DNA from: Pedobacter ghigonis
GTDB lineage: Bacteria; Bacteroidota; Bacteroidia; Sphingobacteriales; Sphingobacteriaceae
Assembly (NCBI RefSeq): GCF_903166585.1
Contig: NZ_CAESCM010000001.1
Span: forward strand, 62,001 to 126,000
Length of the DNA stretch: 64,000 nucleotides
Direction: 5' to 3'
Shown: positions 44,495 through 52,431 of the stretch, in pieces
Numbering within the stretch: the stretch's first letter is position 1
How the letters are laid out: each line of letters begins with the position of its first letter
Notes under the pieces: generated by a model
The model's input: only the letters and a program-made list of their open reading frames with translations
Databases searched by the model: none
Told to the model about the DNA's origin: nothing
Program-made: the position numbers and the translations under genes

Positions 44495-44576
44495 TTTACA
44501 AAATAGCCACAGGTTAGCAGAATATGCTGTAAATTTATCTGCCAGTCTGTGGCTAAACCTTCAAGCACCGATCCCA

Positions 44577-46628
44577 TTGAAACCGAACCTTATCTTATTG
44601 CTAAGCTTAATTTCTTTTACCAGCCTTGCGCAAACCCTAAAACCCGATTCAACCAAAAAATTAGAAGAAGTTACCATTAAAGGGTATTACAACCACCAAC
44701 CCTTGCTACGATCTGTATCGGCTGTAAGCCTGGTTGATAGCTCCCTGATTAAAAACCAGCCTGGCAATTCGCTGGTTAGCACCTTAAATACAGTTACAGG
44801 TGTACGCATGGAAGAACGGTCGCCGGGTAGTTACCGCCTATCGCTGCGCGGAAGTTTACTTCGCTCACCATTTGGGATTCGCAACATCAAAATTTATGTA
44901 GACGATTTTCCTTTAACCGATGCAGGTGGCAATACCTATTTAAATGCACTCGACATGGCTGCAATAGGTAATTTGGAAATCTACAAAGGTCCGGAGGCCA
45001 GTCTGTTTGGCGCAAATACAGGCGGAGCTATGCTCATTACTCCTCCAAACACTAACCACAACGAAATCAACGCAGCTGTGCAAGCAGGATCTTACGGCCT
45101 TTTCCACCAAACAGCAGCCATTCAGCATCAGTTTAAAAATTACAGTTTTAGTATTAGCGAAGGCTATCAAAAAAGCAGCGGTTTCCGCCAGAATAGTGCG
45201 CTAAACCGCAAGTATATCCAAACGCAGCAGCAGTGGAATTACAACCCTTTTGGTAGTTTAAAAGCATTTATTTTTTACAGCGACCTTAATTACGAAACAC
45301 CCGGAGGCTTAACTGCTGTGCAATTGGAACAGGATCCTAAACTGGCAAGGCCGGCAACCCCCGCCCTGCCTGGTGCCATTACACAACATGCAGCCATTTT
45401 TAACAAAACAGTTTTTGGAGGTCTTTCTAATGCTTACCAGATTACACCAGGTTTTAAACATGTAATTGCATTATTTACCAGTTATACAGATTTTAAAAAC
45501 CCCTTTATTACCAATTATGAGCAACGTTACGAAAGCACCCTTGGACTAAGAACCTTTTTAGCTTACGATAAGATAGAAGAGCATTTCAAATTTGGCGCAC
45601 AAATTGGGTTAGAAAGTTCGGGAACAAAAAGCCAGATCAAAAATTTTAACAACAATGCGGGAGAACCTGCAGCTATGCAAGCTTCCGATCGTTTAAAAGC
45701 CAGGCAGAATTTTGCTTACCTGCGCTTAAATTTCGACCTCAACAATAAATTATTAGTTGAGCTTGCTTCCAGTTTAAATTTCTTCAATTACGATTACGAA
45801 AGTTATTTCCCTGTAGTTATTGCTGCTAAAAGCCGAAAATTTGACCCACAGTTTATGCCTAAAGTGGCATTATCTTATTTAATCAGCCAAAACCTTTCAG
45901 CAAGAGCTTCTGTGAGTAAGGGCTATTCGCCACCAACTATTGCCGAAGTACGCTCCTCAGACAATAACATCAATAACGACTTGCAGGCCGAAAGAGGTTG
46001 GAACTATGAGCTAGGCTTACGTTACAAAACAAAAAACAACCGTATTTATGTCAATGGCAATATTTTCAGTTATCGTTTACAAGATGCAATTGTACGTAGG
46101 CTTAACCAGAACGACGCAGAATACTTTATTAATGCGGGCGGCACTAAACAACAGGGGCTTGAACTCGAAACAGCCGTCTGGATTATCAAAAACCAGCGTT
46201 CTTTCTTAAGCGGTTTACAATTGAGAAGCAATTACACCTTCAGCCATTTCAGGTTTGAAAATTTTATCAACGGCACTTCGGTTTACAGCGGCAATAAACT
46301 AACAGGTGTACCGGCGCATATTTTAGTAAACAGTCTCGAATTTAATTTTCCAAAAGAATTTTACCTCTTTGTACAGCATAACTACACCTCAACTATTCCA
46401 TTAAATGATGCCAATACTGTATTTGCAAAACGGTATCATCTGGTTGAAGCCAAAGCAGGTATCAGAAGCTTAAAAATAGCTAAAACCCATTTCGAATTGT
46501 TTGGCGGAGTGAACAACCTTCTGAATGTAAATTATAGTTTGGGCAACGATTTAAACGCTGCAAACGGAAGATATTTTAACCCTGCAGCAGGTATTAATTT
46601 TTACACTGGTCTATCCGTAAAGCTATAA
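44577..46628 (+). CDS. TonB-dependent receptor
   Basis: A 683-residue receptor from a TTG start at 44577: MKPNLILLLSLISFTSLAQ is a clean signal peptide, while the longer open frame upstream overlaps the previous gene. The mature protein begins TLKPDSTKKLEEVTIKGYY (TonB-box-like). The plug covers about 45-160 (STLNTVTGVRMEERSPGSYRLSLRG, IKIYVDDFPLTDAGG, IGNLEIYKGPEASLFGANTGGAM), and the barrel the rest. There is no CarboxypepD_reg or STN domain. Its closeness to the sugar-dehydrogenase lipoprotein suggests import of a related sugar product or cofactor (inference). Confidence 0.87.
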   Translation: MKPNLILLLSLISFTSLAQTLKPDSTKKLEEVTIKGYYNHQPLLRSVSAVSLVDSSLIKNQPGNSLVSTLNTVTGVRMEERSPGSYRLSLRGSLLRSPFGIRNIKIYVDDFPLTDAGGNTYLNALDMAAIGNLEIYKGPEASLFGANTGGAMLITPPNTNHNEINAAVQAGSYGLFHQTAAIQHQFKNYSFSISEGYQKSSGFRQNSALNRKYIQTQQQWNYNPFGSLKAFIFYSDLNYETPGGLTAVQLEQDPKLARPATPALPGAITQHAAIFNKTVFGGLSNAYQITPGFKHVIALFTSYTDFKNPFITNYEQRYESTLGLRTFLAYDKIEEHFKFGAQIGLESSGTKSQIKNFNNNAGEPAAMQASDRLKARQNFAYLRLNFDLNNKLLVELASSLNFFNYDYESYFPVVIAAKSRKFDPQFMPKVALSYLISQNLSARASVSKGYSPPTIAEVRSSDNNINNDLQAERGWNYELGLRYKTKNNRIYVNGNIFSYRLQDAIVRRLNQNDAEYFINAGGTKQQGLELETAVWIIKNQRSFLSGLQLRSNYTFSHFRFENFINGTSVYSGNKLTGVPAHILVNSLEFNFPKEFYLFVQHNYTSTIPLNDANTVFAKRYHLVEAKAGIRSLKIAKTHFELFGGVNNLLNVNYSLGNDLNAANGRYFNPAAGINFYTGLSVKL

Positions 46629-46633
46629 TAAAA

Positions 46634-46662
46634 TAGCATCATGTATTACCTACATGATGCTA
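46634..46662 (-). terminator. Hairpin between convergent receptor and ssb remnant
   Basis: TAGCATCATGTA and TACATGATGCTA pair perfectly over 12 bp around TTACC. On the minus strand the stem is followed by TTTTATTAT, giving a fair terminator; on the plus strand no U-tract follows. Confidence 0.6.
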
Positions 46663-46677
46663 TAGCAAACGTCATCA

Positions 46678-46941
46678 TTAAAATGCAGTTTTTGCACCTG
46701 TGTCTTTAATTGCCATTTCAGTTACAATGATATCTGTACCGTAACGTTTCGATCCATCTTTAGCATCGTAACCTCTTACTTGCAAACGGCCACACACTGA
46801 TAAACCTGTACCTTTCTTAATCTGCTCTTCTGCAAGATCAGCTTTCGCATTCCAAAAAGTTAAAGTAAACCAATTGGTATTTTTAACATCTTCTCCTGCA
46901 GCATTTTTATATGCTTCGTGTACAGCCAAACTAAAAAGGGA
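46678..46941 (-). pseudogene. ssb: 5'-truncated single-stranded DNA-binding protein gene
   Basis: The translation resembles the C-terminal two thirds of an SSB: FSLAVHEAYKNAAGEDVKNTNWFTLTFWNAK, then LADLAEEQIKKGTGLSVCGRL-like (LAEEQIKKGTG) and the strands GYDAKDGSKRYGTDIIVTEM. The first 25-30 residues of the OB-fold (strand 1 and its loop) are absent. Upstream of FSLAVHEA the frame stays open but reads unrelated sequence (IHQASQSFSSL), and no ATG is available; only TTG codons exist. A deletion or rearrangement replaced the 5' part. It lies opposite a divergent gene starting at 47013. It probably makes no functional SSB. Confidence 0.75.
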
Positions 46942-47012
46942 AGAAAAACTCTGGCTGGCCTGATGTATTGAAGATTTCTTTATTGCAAAAGAGATTGCTA
47001 GTTTTATACCCT

Positions 47013-47351
47013 ATGTTAAATTACAACGATAAAACTTTCAAACCGGTTAGCAATACAGAGAACGGCGAAACATCGGATGAAACTACTTTTAAATATAAAC
47101 AGGTGGGCAATTTGCTTACTGCCGAATATGCCGGTGGAAAAATTAAGTATGGCCATTTAATTGGTTTGGTTGATGAAAACGGAAATATTGATATGCGCTA
47201 TCACCAAATAAACGATGCAGGCACATTAATGACAGGAATCTGCAATTCTAAACCTGAATACCTGCCCAATGGCAAAATCAGGCTATATGAAACATGGAAA
47301 TGGACCTCTGGCGATTATTCAAACGGCGAATCAATTATTGAAGAACAATAA
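47013..47351 (+). CDS. Small conserved protein (lipocalin-like/n-acetylglutamate synthase-labelled)
   Basis: A 112-residue protein starting MLNYNDKTFKPVSNTENGETSDETTFKYKQVGN. It has an antiparallel beta pattern: LLTAEYAGGKIKYGHLIGLVDENGNIDMRYHQ and IRLYETWKWTSGDYSNGES, with the ending EEQ. Similar short proteins in Bacteroidota are often labelled n-acetylglutamate synthase without obvious basis; I would not assign that activity. It starts just upstream of the ssb remnant on the opposite strand, and a MepB-type gene follows by 24 bp, so they may be one operon. Confidence 0.68.
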   Translation: MLNYNDKTFKPVSNTENGETSDETTFKYKQVGNLLTAEYAGGKIKYGHLIGLVDENGNIDMRYHQINDAGTLMTGICNSKPEYLPNGKIRLYETWKWTSGDYSNGESIIEEQ

Positions 47352-47375
47352 AAAAATCTGCCATAACGATTTACT

Positions 47376-47897
47376 ATGCCTGTAAAGGAAATTTCAACAA
47401 ACCTCCCTCCTGCACTGTTATCTGCAATGGAAAAGGTTTATCATCCGCTAGATTATCAAATCAGAAAGTATTGCCTGGAAGCAGAGAGCCAGGAATATTG
47501 TGCCGCTACTTTCAACTTAAACCAGCTAAAGGTTAAATACCGTGAAGCTAAAATTACCCCGACAAAAACTGGGCAGTTTGTAAGTATCTGGAAAAGGAAT
47601 GAAAGTGGAACTACTGCACCCTTTGATGCCTTCGATGATTTCGATCTGCTTGTAATTTCAGTTGAAAAAGGAGATCTGCAAGGACAGTTTATTTTTCCAA
47701 AAGCAAAATTGATACAACAGAAAATAGTAACACATAACGGGATAATGGGCAAAAGAGGCATCCGTGTTTATCCGCCATGGGATATAGCAGGCAGTAAGCA
47801 GGCTGCAAAAACACAACAATGGCAAACAGAATATTTTTTGCTTATTACAAATCAACCTCTGGTTATTTCTTTGGTCAAAAAACTTTTATCCACCTAA
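47376..47897 (+). CDS. MepB-family protein
   Basis: A 173-residue protein matching the MepB family. The pattern is YREAKITPTKTGQFVSIWKRNESGTTAPF at about residues 58-86, with DFDLLVISVEKGDLQGQFIFPKAKLI and GKRGIRVYPPWD further on. MepB is named from the Staphylococcus mepRAB operon, where it accompanies a multidrug efflux pump; its function is not known. No efflux pump is nearby. No signal peptide or membrane helix. It follows the small beta protein by 24 bp. The length is typical. Confidence 0.8.
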   Translation: MPVKEISTNLPPALLSAMEKVYHPLDYQIRKYCLEAESQEYCAATFNLNQLKVKYREAKITPTKTGQFVSIWKRNESGTTAPFDAFDDFDLLVISVEKGDLQGQFIFPKAKLIQQKIVTHNGIMGKRGIRVYPPWDIAGSKQAAKTQQWQTEYFLLITNQPLVISLVKKLLST

Positions 47898-47980
47898 ATT
47901 TCGCTGGCATAACAACTGATGTAATTAAAAAGAAAGAGCCATCTTTGTTACGGTCATAAATTAAACTTAGCAAGTTTCGG

Positions 47981-48012
47981 GTAGTTTACCGTTTCATTCC
48001 AAACTACTTTTG
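47981..48012 (+). promoter_or_regulatory. Inverted repeat overlapping the -7 box of the Ada-like gene
   Basis: GTAGTTT (47981-47987) and AAACTAC (48001-48007) are exact inverted repeats 13 bp apart. The right arm overlaps TACTTTTG (48005-48012), a perfect TAnnTTTG element, 20 bp before the ATG at 48033. It could be the operator through which the Ada-like protein or another regulator acts (inference). No clear -33 box. Confidence 0.45.
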
Positions 48013-48032
48013 GGCATAAATTATTGAGCACC

Positions 48033-48881
48033 ATGAAAGCACAAGAGGAAATCAATTTCAACCGGATCGCAGAAGCCATAGATTACATTAAGGCCAATTA
48101 TAAAAATCAGCCCAGTTTAGAAGAAATTGCTGAAAATGTAAATTTAAGCCCTTTCCATTTTCAGCGCCTATTTAGCGAGTGGGCTGGCACTAGCCCAAAA
48201 CGTTTTTTACAATACATTAGCATTGGCCATGCCAAAGAAATGCTTAAAGATAACCAGAGTTTATTTAATACCGCTTTAGAAACAGGTTTATCTGGAACCA
48301 GCCGATTGCACGATCTGTTTGTAAATATTGAAGGTATGACACCTGGTGAATACAAAAACGGCGGCGAAAACCTGCAAATCAACTACAGTTTTGCCGAAAG
48401 CCCTTTTGGGAATATCATTGTTGCAGCTACGCCAAAAGGCATCTGTTACATGGCCTTTTACGACGATCAATCGGCTGCTTTGGTCAATTTGCAAAACCAG
48501 TTTCCTGCAGCAAATTACCAGCAGATGTTCGATATGCAGCAGCAAAACGCTTTATATATTTTCAGTCACGATTGGAGTAAACTCAATCAGGTTAAACTGC
48601 ATTTAAAAGGAACGGAATTTCAGTTAAAAGTTTGGGAAGCTTTGTTAAAAATCCCTATGGGAAAACTGGCTACTTATGGCAATCTGGCCAAACAATTACA
48701 AAACCCCAATGCATCGAGAGCTGTTGGAACTGCCATTGGCGATAATCCGGTTGCTTTCCTTATCCCCTGTCACCGGGTAATCCAATCGAGCGGCGCTTTG
48801 GGCGGTTACCACTGGGGGCTGAACAGAAAAACTGCAATGATTGGTTGGGAAGCCGCAAAAATGGATATACAGTTTAAATAA
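48033..48881 (+). CDS. Ada-like AraC regulator fused to O6-methylguanine-DNA methyltransferase
   Basis: A 282-residue fusion. Residues 5-108 are an AraC-type HTH pair (RIAEAIDYIKANYKNQPSLEEIAENVNLSPFHFQRLF). Residues 115-280 are an Ogt/Ada C-terminal methyltransferase domain, with the acceptor Cys246 in the PCHRVI motif and GALGGYHWG and KTAMIGWE behind it. The Ada N-terminal zinc domain with the phosphotriester acceptor Cys is missing, so how methylation would switch the regulator is open. The ATG at 48033 is preferred; TTG at 48024 is in frame. The alkB gene begins 3 bp after its stop, the same pairing as the E. coli ada-alkB operon. Confidence 0.88.
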   Translation: MKAQEEINFNRIAEAIDYIKANYKNQPSLEEIAENVNLSPFHFQRLFSEWAGTSPKRFLQYISIGHAKEMLKDNQSLFNTALETGLSGTSRLHDLFVNIEGMTPGEYKNGGENLQINYSFAESPFGNIIVAATPKGICYMAFYDDQSAALVNLQNQFPAANYQQMFDMQQQNALYIFSHDWSKLNQVKLHLKGTEFQLKVWEALLKIPMGKLATYGNLAKQLQNPNASRAVGTAIGDNPVAFLIPCHRVIQSSGALGGYHWGLNRKTAMIGWEAAKMDIQFK

Positions 48882-48884
48882 TCA

Positions 48885-49517
48885 ATGATGGATTTATTCA
48901 GCCCTGAACTCAACGTTAACCAAAACCTGCTTCCTTACGGTGGAACGGTAAATTATTATGGCAAATTATTTAGCCTGAAAGCGGCCGATCATTACTTCGA
49001 TGTATTGATGAACACCATCGAATGGAAAAACGACGAAGCCTTTATCATGGGCAAGCACATTATAACCAAAAGAAAAGTGGCCTGGTATGGCAATGAAGCT
49101 TATTCCTACACCTATTCTAATCGCTCTAAGCTGGCTCTGCCATGGACACCGGAATTGCTGGAATTAAAAACACTTGCCGAAACACAAACCGGTCATAACT
49201 ATAATTCATGTCTGCTTAACCTTTATCACAATGGCGAGGAAGGTATGGCCTACCACAGTGATGATGAAAAAGCTTTAGCTAAAGATTCGGCCATAGCTTC
49301 ATTAAGTTTTGGTGCAGAAAGGCGCTTTCTTTTTAAACACAAACAAAGCAAAGAAACTATTACCTTGTTTTTAGAACATGGCAGTTTGCTGGTAATGAAA
49401 GATGAAACACAAACCAACTGGCTTCACCGGCTCCCACCAACCAAAAAGATTACACGACCAAGGGTAAACTTAACTTTTAGGACGATGGATCTTTCCTCCC
49501 TGCCTGCCAAGTCCTGA
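48885..49517 (+). CDS. alkB: AlkB-type alpha-ketoglutarate-dependent dioxygenase
   Basis: A 210-residue Fe(II)/2-oxoglutarate oxygenase. Metal ligands are His124, Asp126 in MAYHSDDE, and His181 in NWLHRLPP; the 2-oxoglutarate-binding Arg is in RVNLTFR (about 193 and 199). It also contains YNSCLLNLYHNGEEGMAYHSDDE and SIASLSFGAERRFLF-like strands (AIASLSFGAERRF). The family removes methyl groups from alkylated bases. It overlaps the Ada-like gene's transcription unit with 3 bp between them. Length and domain order are normal. Confidence 0.92.
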   Translation: MMDLFSPELNVNQNLLPYGGTVNYYGKLFSLKAADHYFDVLMNTIEWKNDEAFIMGKHIITKRKVAWYGNEAYSYTYSNRSKLALPWTPELLELKTLAETQTGHNYNSCLLNLYHNGEEGMAYHSDDEKALAKDSAIASLSFGAERRFLFKHKQSKETITLFLEHGSLLVMKDETQTNWLHRLPPTKKITRPRVNLTFRTMDLSSLPAKS

Positions 49518-49540
49518 TATAGCCAAACCACTGTAAGCAA

Positions 49541-49576
49541 AAAAGCAGCTACAATAAAATTATAGCTGCTTTTCAA
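49541..49576. terminator. Intrinsic terminator between alkB and the convergent lipoprotein gene
   Basis: AAAAGCAGCTA and TAGCTGCTTTT pair over 11 bp around an AT-rich loop, and it can serve both strands. Confidence 0.85.
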
Positions 49577-49595
49577 TAAGATTACGGCATTAATG

Positions 49596-50390
49596 TTAAT
49601 GCTTAAACTCTTTAATATCTACAATGCGGTTATCATCAGCATTTTTCTTTAAAAACAGTGTTCCTTTAGCGCTTGGCACCCAGCTATAATCACTTTGTAC
49701 AGTACGTATTAAGGTATCAGGTTCGTTGATAAGCCCCTCTGGTAGCGGTTGTATAAAAGTTTCGCCGGTAGCCACATTAACCTGATACAAGGTGCTTTTA
49801 ACTAAAAAAACAAGCGTTCTTTTATCTCTTGAGTACATAAAAAACCTACCCTGAATCCGTTCTGCTTCATTTTGGCGCTTAACCTCGTAAACCTTCGAGT
49901 TAACTGTATTGATAAAATAATCGTTATTGATTAGCAAACTGGTCAGTTTAATCGCCTCAGCACCAACTGTATTTTTTTTATCATTGGCTCCATTTGACGG
50001 CTTGTTTAAGCTTACCACTTCAGTCTTACCATTATTTACGGCAATAATATAAAAAGGAGCTTTTCTGCCCTTTTCGTTAGCTACCTGTACCAAAACAGCA
50101 GTTTTCTGCGTATTGATGTAGATGGCATCCAGAAATTTCTTTGTGGCAGGATTTGGTGCATCATCAATGTTAATGGTGGTATCTTTATAACGAATGGCAA
50201 AACGATCTGCATAAGCTAAAGCGCCCGAATCGGTTTTTACAATACTGAGTATATTTTTCTTCGATTCAGGAAAAACATTGAAATCATCGTTGGCGGTAAT
50301 TGATCTTGCTTTGTAAATTTTTTCCGGATTTTCGGTCTTACAGCCAAACAGGACAACGGAAAGAAAGAGTGCATAAAGCGTAATTTTCAT
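49596..50390 (-). CDS. Lipoprotein of unknown function
   Basis: A 264-residue lipoprotein (signal MKITLYALFLSVVLF, Cys in FGCKTE). The mature part starts CKTENPEKIYKARSITANDDF and appears to be a beta-propeller-like sequence without a recognised family: DSGALAYADRFAIRYKDT, KTAVLVQVANEKGRK, RRTLVFLVKSTLYQVNVATGETFI-like segments (RTLVFLVKSTLYQVNV). There is no catalytic motif. It is a single gene, convergent with alkB, and divergent from the LuxR gene at 50576. Confidence 0.6.
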   Translation of the reverse strand: MKITLYALFLSVVLFGCKTENPEKIYKARSITANDDFNVFPESKKNILSIVKTDSGALAYADRFAIRYKDTTINIDDAPNPATKKFLDAIYINTQKTAVLVQVANEKGRKAPFYIIAVNNGKTEVVSLNKPSNGANDKKNTVGAEAIKLTSLLINNDYFINTVNSKVYEVKRQNEAERIQGRFFMYSRDKRTLVFLVKSTLYQVNVATGETFIQPLPEGLINEPDTLIRTVQSDYSWVPSAKGTLFLKKNADDNRIVDIKEFKH

Positions 50391-50549
50391 AGATATAGCT
50401 ATTTATTTGTTTTTCGCGAATTTAAAACCTTTCGGGCGTTTAATTTATTAAAGTCACCAGAAAATTACCACTTTAACTAAAAATTAACGATTAATTATGT
50501 GGCTTTCAATGCGTTCAACCCTGATATGCTAACTTCCGGGGTAATTTCT

Positions 50550-50557
50550 TATTTTTG
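50550..50557 (+). promoter_or_regulatory. -7 element before the membrane LuxR gene
   Basis: TATTTTTG at 50550-50557 is a perfect TAnnTTTG match, 18 bp before the ATG at 50576. No -33 match is present at the usual distance, so an activator may be needed. Confidence 0.35.
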
Positions 50558-50575
50558 ATCTGAAGATTCATTCCC

Positions 50576-51049
50576 ATGCCAAACGCTGTCAACTTTTTAA
50601 CTAAAAATAAAAGCACCATCCTATACGGCGTTTTTCTGGCGGCATTGCTTTTTTTGCTCAAATGGCTCGAACTTCGTTTCATAATCATTAACCATGCCTT
50701 CGAAATTTATGCAGGCGTAATAGCAGTCCTTTTTACCGCCCTTGGGATTTGGCTGGCACTAAAACTAAGCAAACCTAAAACCATCCTGATCGAGAAAGAA
50801 GTTTTTACCGAAAAGCCTCAAACCTTTGTGTTAAACGAAAAAGAACTTAGTAAACTAAATATCAGCAAAAGGGAACTGGAGGTTTTGCAACTCATGTCGG
50901 CAGGGCTAAGCAATCAGGAAATTGCCGTAAAATTATTTGTTTCGCTAAATACCATAAAAACACACAATGCACGGCTTTTCGAAAAACTCGAAGTTAAACG
51001 CCGAACACAAGCCATAGAAACGGCAAAAAGACTAAGCCTTATTCCCTGA
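50576..51049 (+). CDS. Membrane-tethered LuxR-type transcriptional regulator
   Basis: A 157-residue protein with two N-terminal transmembrane helices (about 14-31, TILYGVFLAALLFLLKW; about 42-63, FEIYAGVIAVLFTALGIWLAL) and a C-terminal LuxR HTH at about 92-152 (SKRELEVLQLMSAGLSNQEIAVKLFVSLNTIKTHNARLFEKL). There is no receiver or ligand domain, so the signal must come through the membrane segments or a partner. It is followed 114 bp on by a DUF4199 membrane protein gene, a recurrent neighbour in Bacteroidota as I recall (inference). Confidence 0.82.
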   Translation: MPNAVNFLTKNKSTILYGVFLAALLFLLKWLELRFIIINHAFEIYAGVIAVLFTALGIWLALKLSKPKTILIEKEVFTEKPQTFVLNEKELSKLNISKRELEVLQLMSAGLSNQEIAVKLFVSLNTIKTHNARLFEKLEVKRRTQAIETAKRLSLIP

Positions 51050-51163
51050 TTGCGTAGTACTTTAGTATTAAAAAACTGCCTGTTTTCAAAATCACCCTAA
51101 AGTATGAGGGCCAAAAAGAATAATCGAACCAATTTTGTGGTGTAAACCCTTAAACTAAAAAAG

Positions 51164-51706
51164 ATGAAAAAGAATGTAATTGTATTCGGATTAATTGCCG
51201 GCGTAATCGCATCTGTATTGATGGTAATCTCGATGGCAAGATGCAGCAGTGACGCCAATTTTGAGCACAGCATGCTAATTGGCTATGCTTCAATGGTAGT
51301 GGCATTTTCCTTTATTTTTGTAGGCATAAAAAACTACCGCGATAAGTACAACAATGGTTTAATTACTTTCGGCAAAGCATTTAAAACCGGACTTTATATC
51401 AGTTTAATTGCCTCAACCATGTACGTAATAACCTGGCTGGTTGACTATTATGTATTTATACCCGATTTTATGGATAAGTACGTAGCACACATGCTGAAAG
51501 AAGCGAAGGATAGTGGAGCATCGGCGGCAGAGCTGGCAAAACAAGCCAAAGAACTGGCCTACAACCAGCAGCTGTACAAAAACCCGATCATGGTGGTATT
51601 GTTTACCTATATGGAGATTTTACCTGTAGGCATACTGGTATCGTTAATTGCAGCACTAATTTTAAAAAGAAAATCCCACACCCCGCTAAATGCACAAGCG
51701 GCTTAA
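51164..51706 (+). CDS. DUF4199 membrane protein
   Basis: A 180-residue protein with four transmembrane helices (about 5-23, 39-56, 71-93 and 149-169). The first helix region MKKNVIVFGLIAGVIASVLMV and NGLITFGKAFKTGLYISLIAST are the DUF4199 hallmarks. The function is unknown. It follows the membrane LuxR regulator and is probably its target or partner. The ends face the cytoplasm, and there are no catalytic residues. Confidence 0.8.
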   Translation: MKKNVIVFGLIAGVIASVLMVISMARCSSDANFEHSMLIGYASMVVAFSFIFVGIKNYRDKYNNGLITFGKAFKTGLYISLIASTMYVITWLVDYYVFIPDFMDKYVAHMLKEAKDSGASAAELAKQAKELAYNQQLYKNPIMVVLFTYMEILPVGILVSLIAALILKRKSHTPLNAQAA

Positions 51707-51889
51707 TTAAACAGGCAATGCTCACATAAGCTTGCATGTCTAGCTATGTGAGCATTTACACCATCTGCCTCCAGTTTAAATTTTACCAACCTCGAAAGCT
51801 TCCAACAATATTCCTTTTTTTAAAACAAAAGTGATCTAAAGTGATTTATTAAGTAGGAACACGCTCCGGTATTCTCAAAAAATAAAAAT

Positions 51890-52390
51890 ATGCTGGTAAA
51901 ATCACTATTGGGCGAATTTCTTCTTGAGGCAGAAAGCACCCGCAAACTGTTAAAAGCCATTCCAAATGCTATTTTAGATTATAAACCCTCACCACAATCG
52001 TGGACCACAGCGCAACTGGCCTCGCACATTGCCGAAATTTATGATTGGTACCCTGGCACCTTTCATGGTAGCGAATTTAATATGGATAATTATGAGCGCG
52101 ATGAGGTAGATTTAAACGATATGGAAAATATAATAGCAAAATTTGAGCGTGCATTTAACCGGGCAAAAGAAAGTATTGAATCGGCTACCGACGAAAGCAT
52201 GCTCAAAGAATGGAAAATGACAGCAAGAGGCAAAACCGTAATGCCCCCAATGGAGCGTATCAAAGTAGTTCGCAGTTTCTTAATGAACCACATTTACCAT
52301 CACCGCGGCGAAGTGATTATTTACCTGCGGTCTACGGGCAATAAAGTTCCGAGTATTTACGGCCCAATTTATGAAGATGGAATTAATTAG
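51890..52390 (+). CDS. DinB-family protein
   Basis: A 166-residue four-helix-bundle protein of the DinB/YfiT type. Metal-binding His are seen in SHIAEIYDW (His near 47) and HIYHHRGEVIIYLR (His near 145-149), the three-His pattern of the family. The middle holds DMENIIAKFERAFNRAKESIE. Family members are thiol transferases or metal-dependent hydrolases; the role here is unknown. It is transcribed upstream of a GNAT gene with a 41-bp gap. Confidence 0.87.
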   Translation: MLVKSLLGEFLLEAESTRKLLKAIPNAILDYKPSPQSWTTAQLASHIAEIYDWYPGTFHGSEFNMDNYERDEVDLNDMENIIAKFERAFNRAKESIESATDESMLKEWKMTARGKTVMPPMERIKVVRSFLMNHIYHHRGEVIIYLRSTGNKVPSIYGPIYEDGIN

Positions 52391-52431
52391 ATTTTCTACA
52401 TTAGCTTAAATTTAGAGCCATTATATCCTCC

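Noticed and set aside
44463..44576. Extended N terminus for the TonB receptor overlapping the dehydrogenase gene
   Set aside because: The added residues do not form a signal peptide, while TTG at 44577 starts a clean one.
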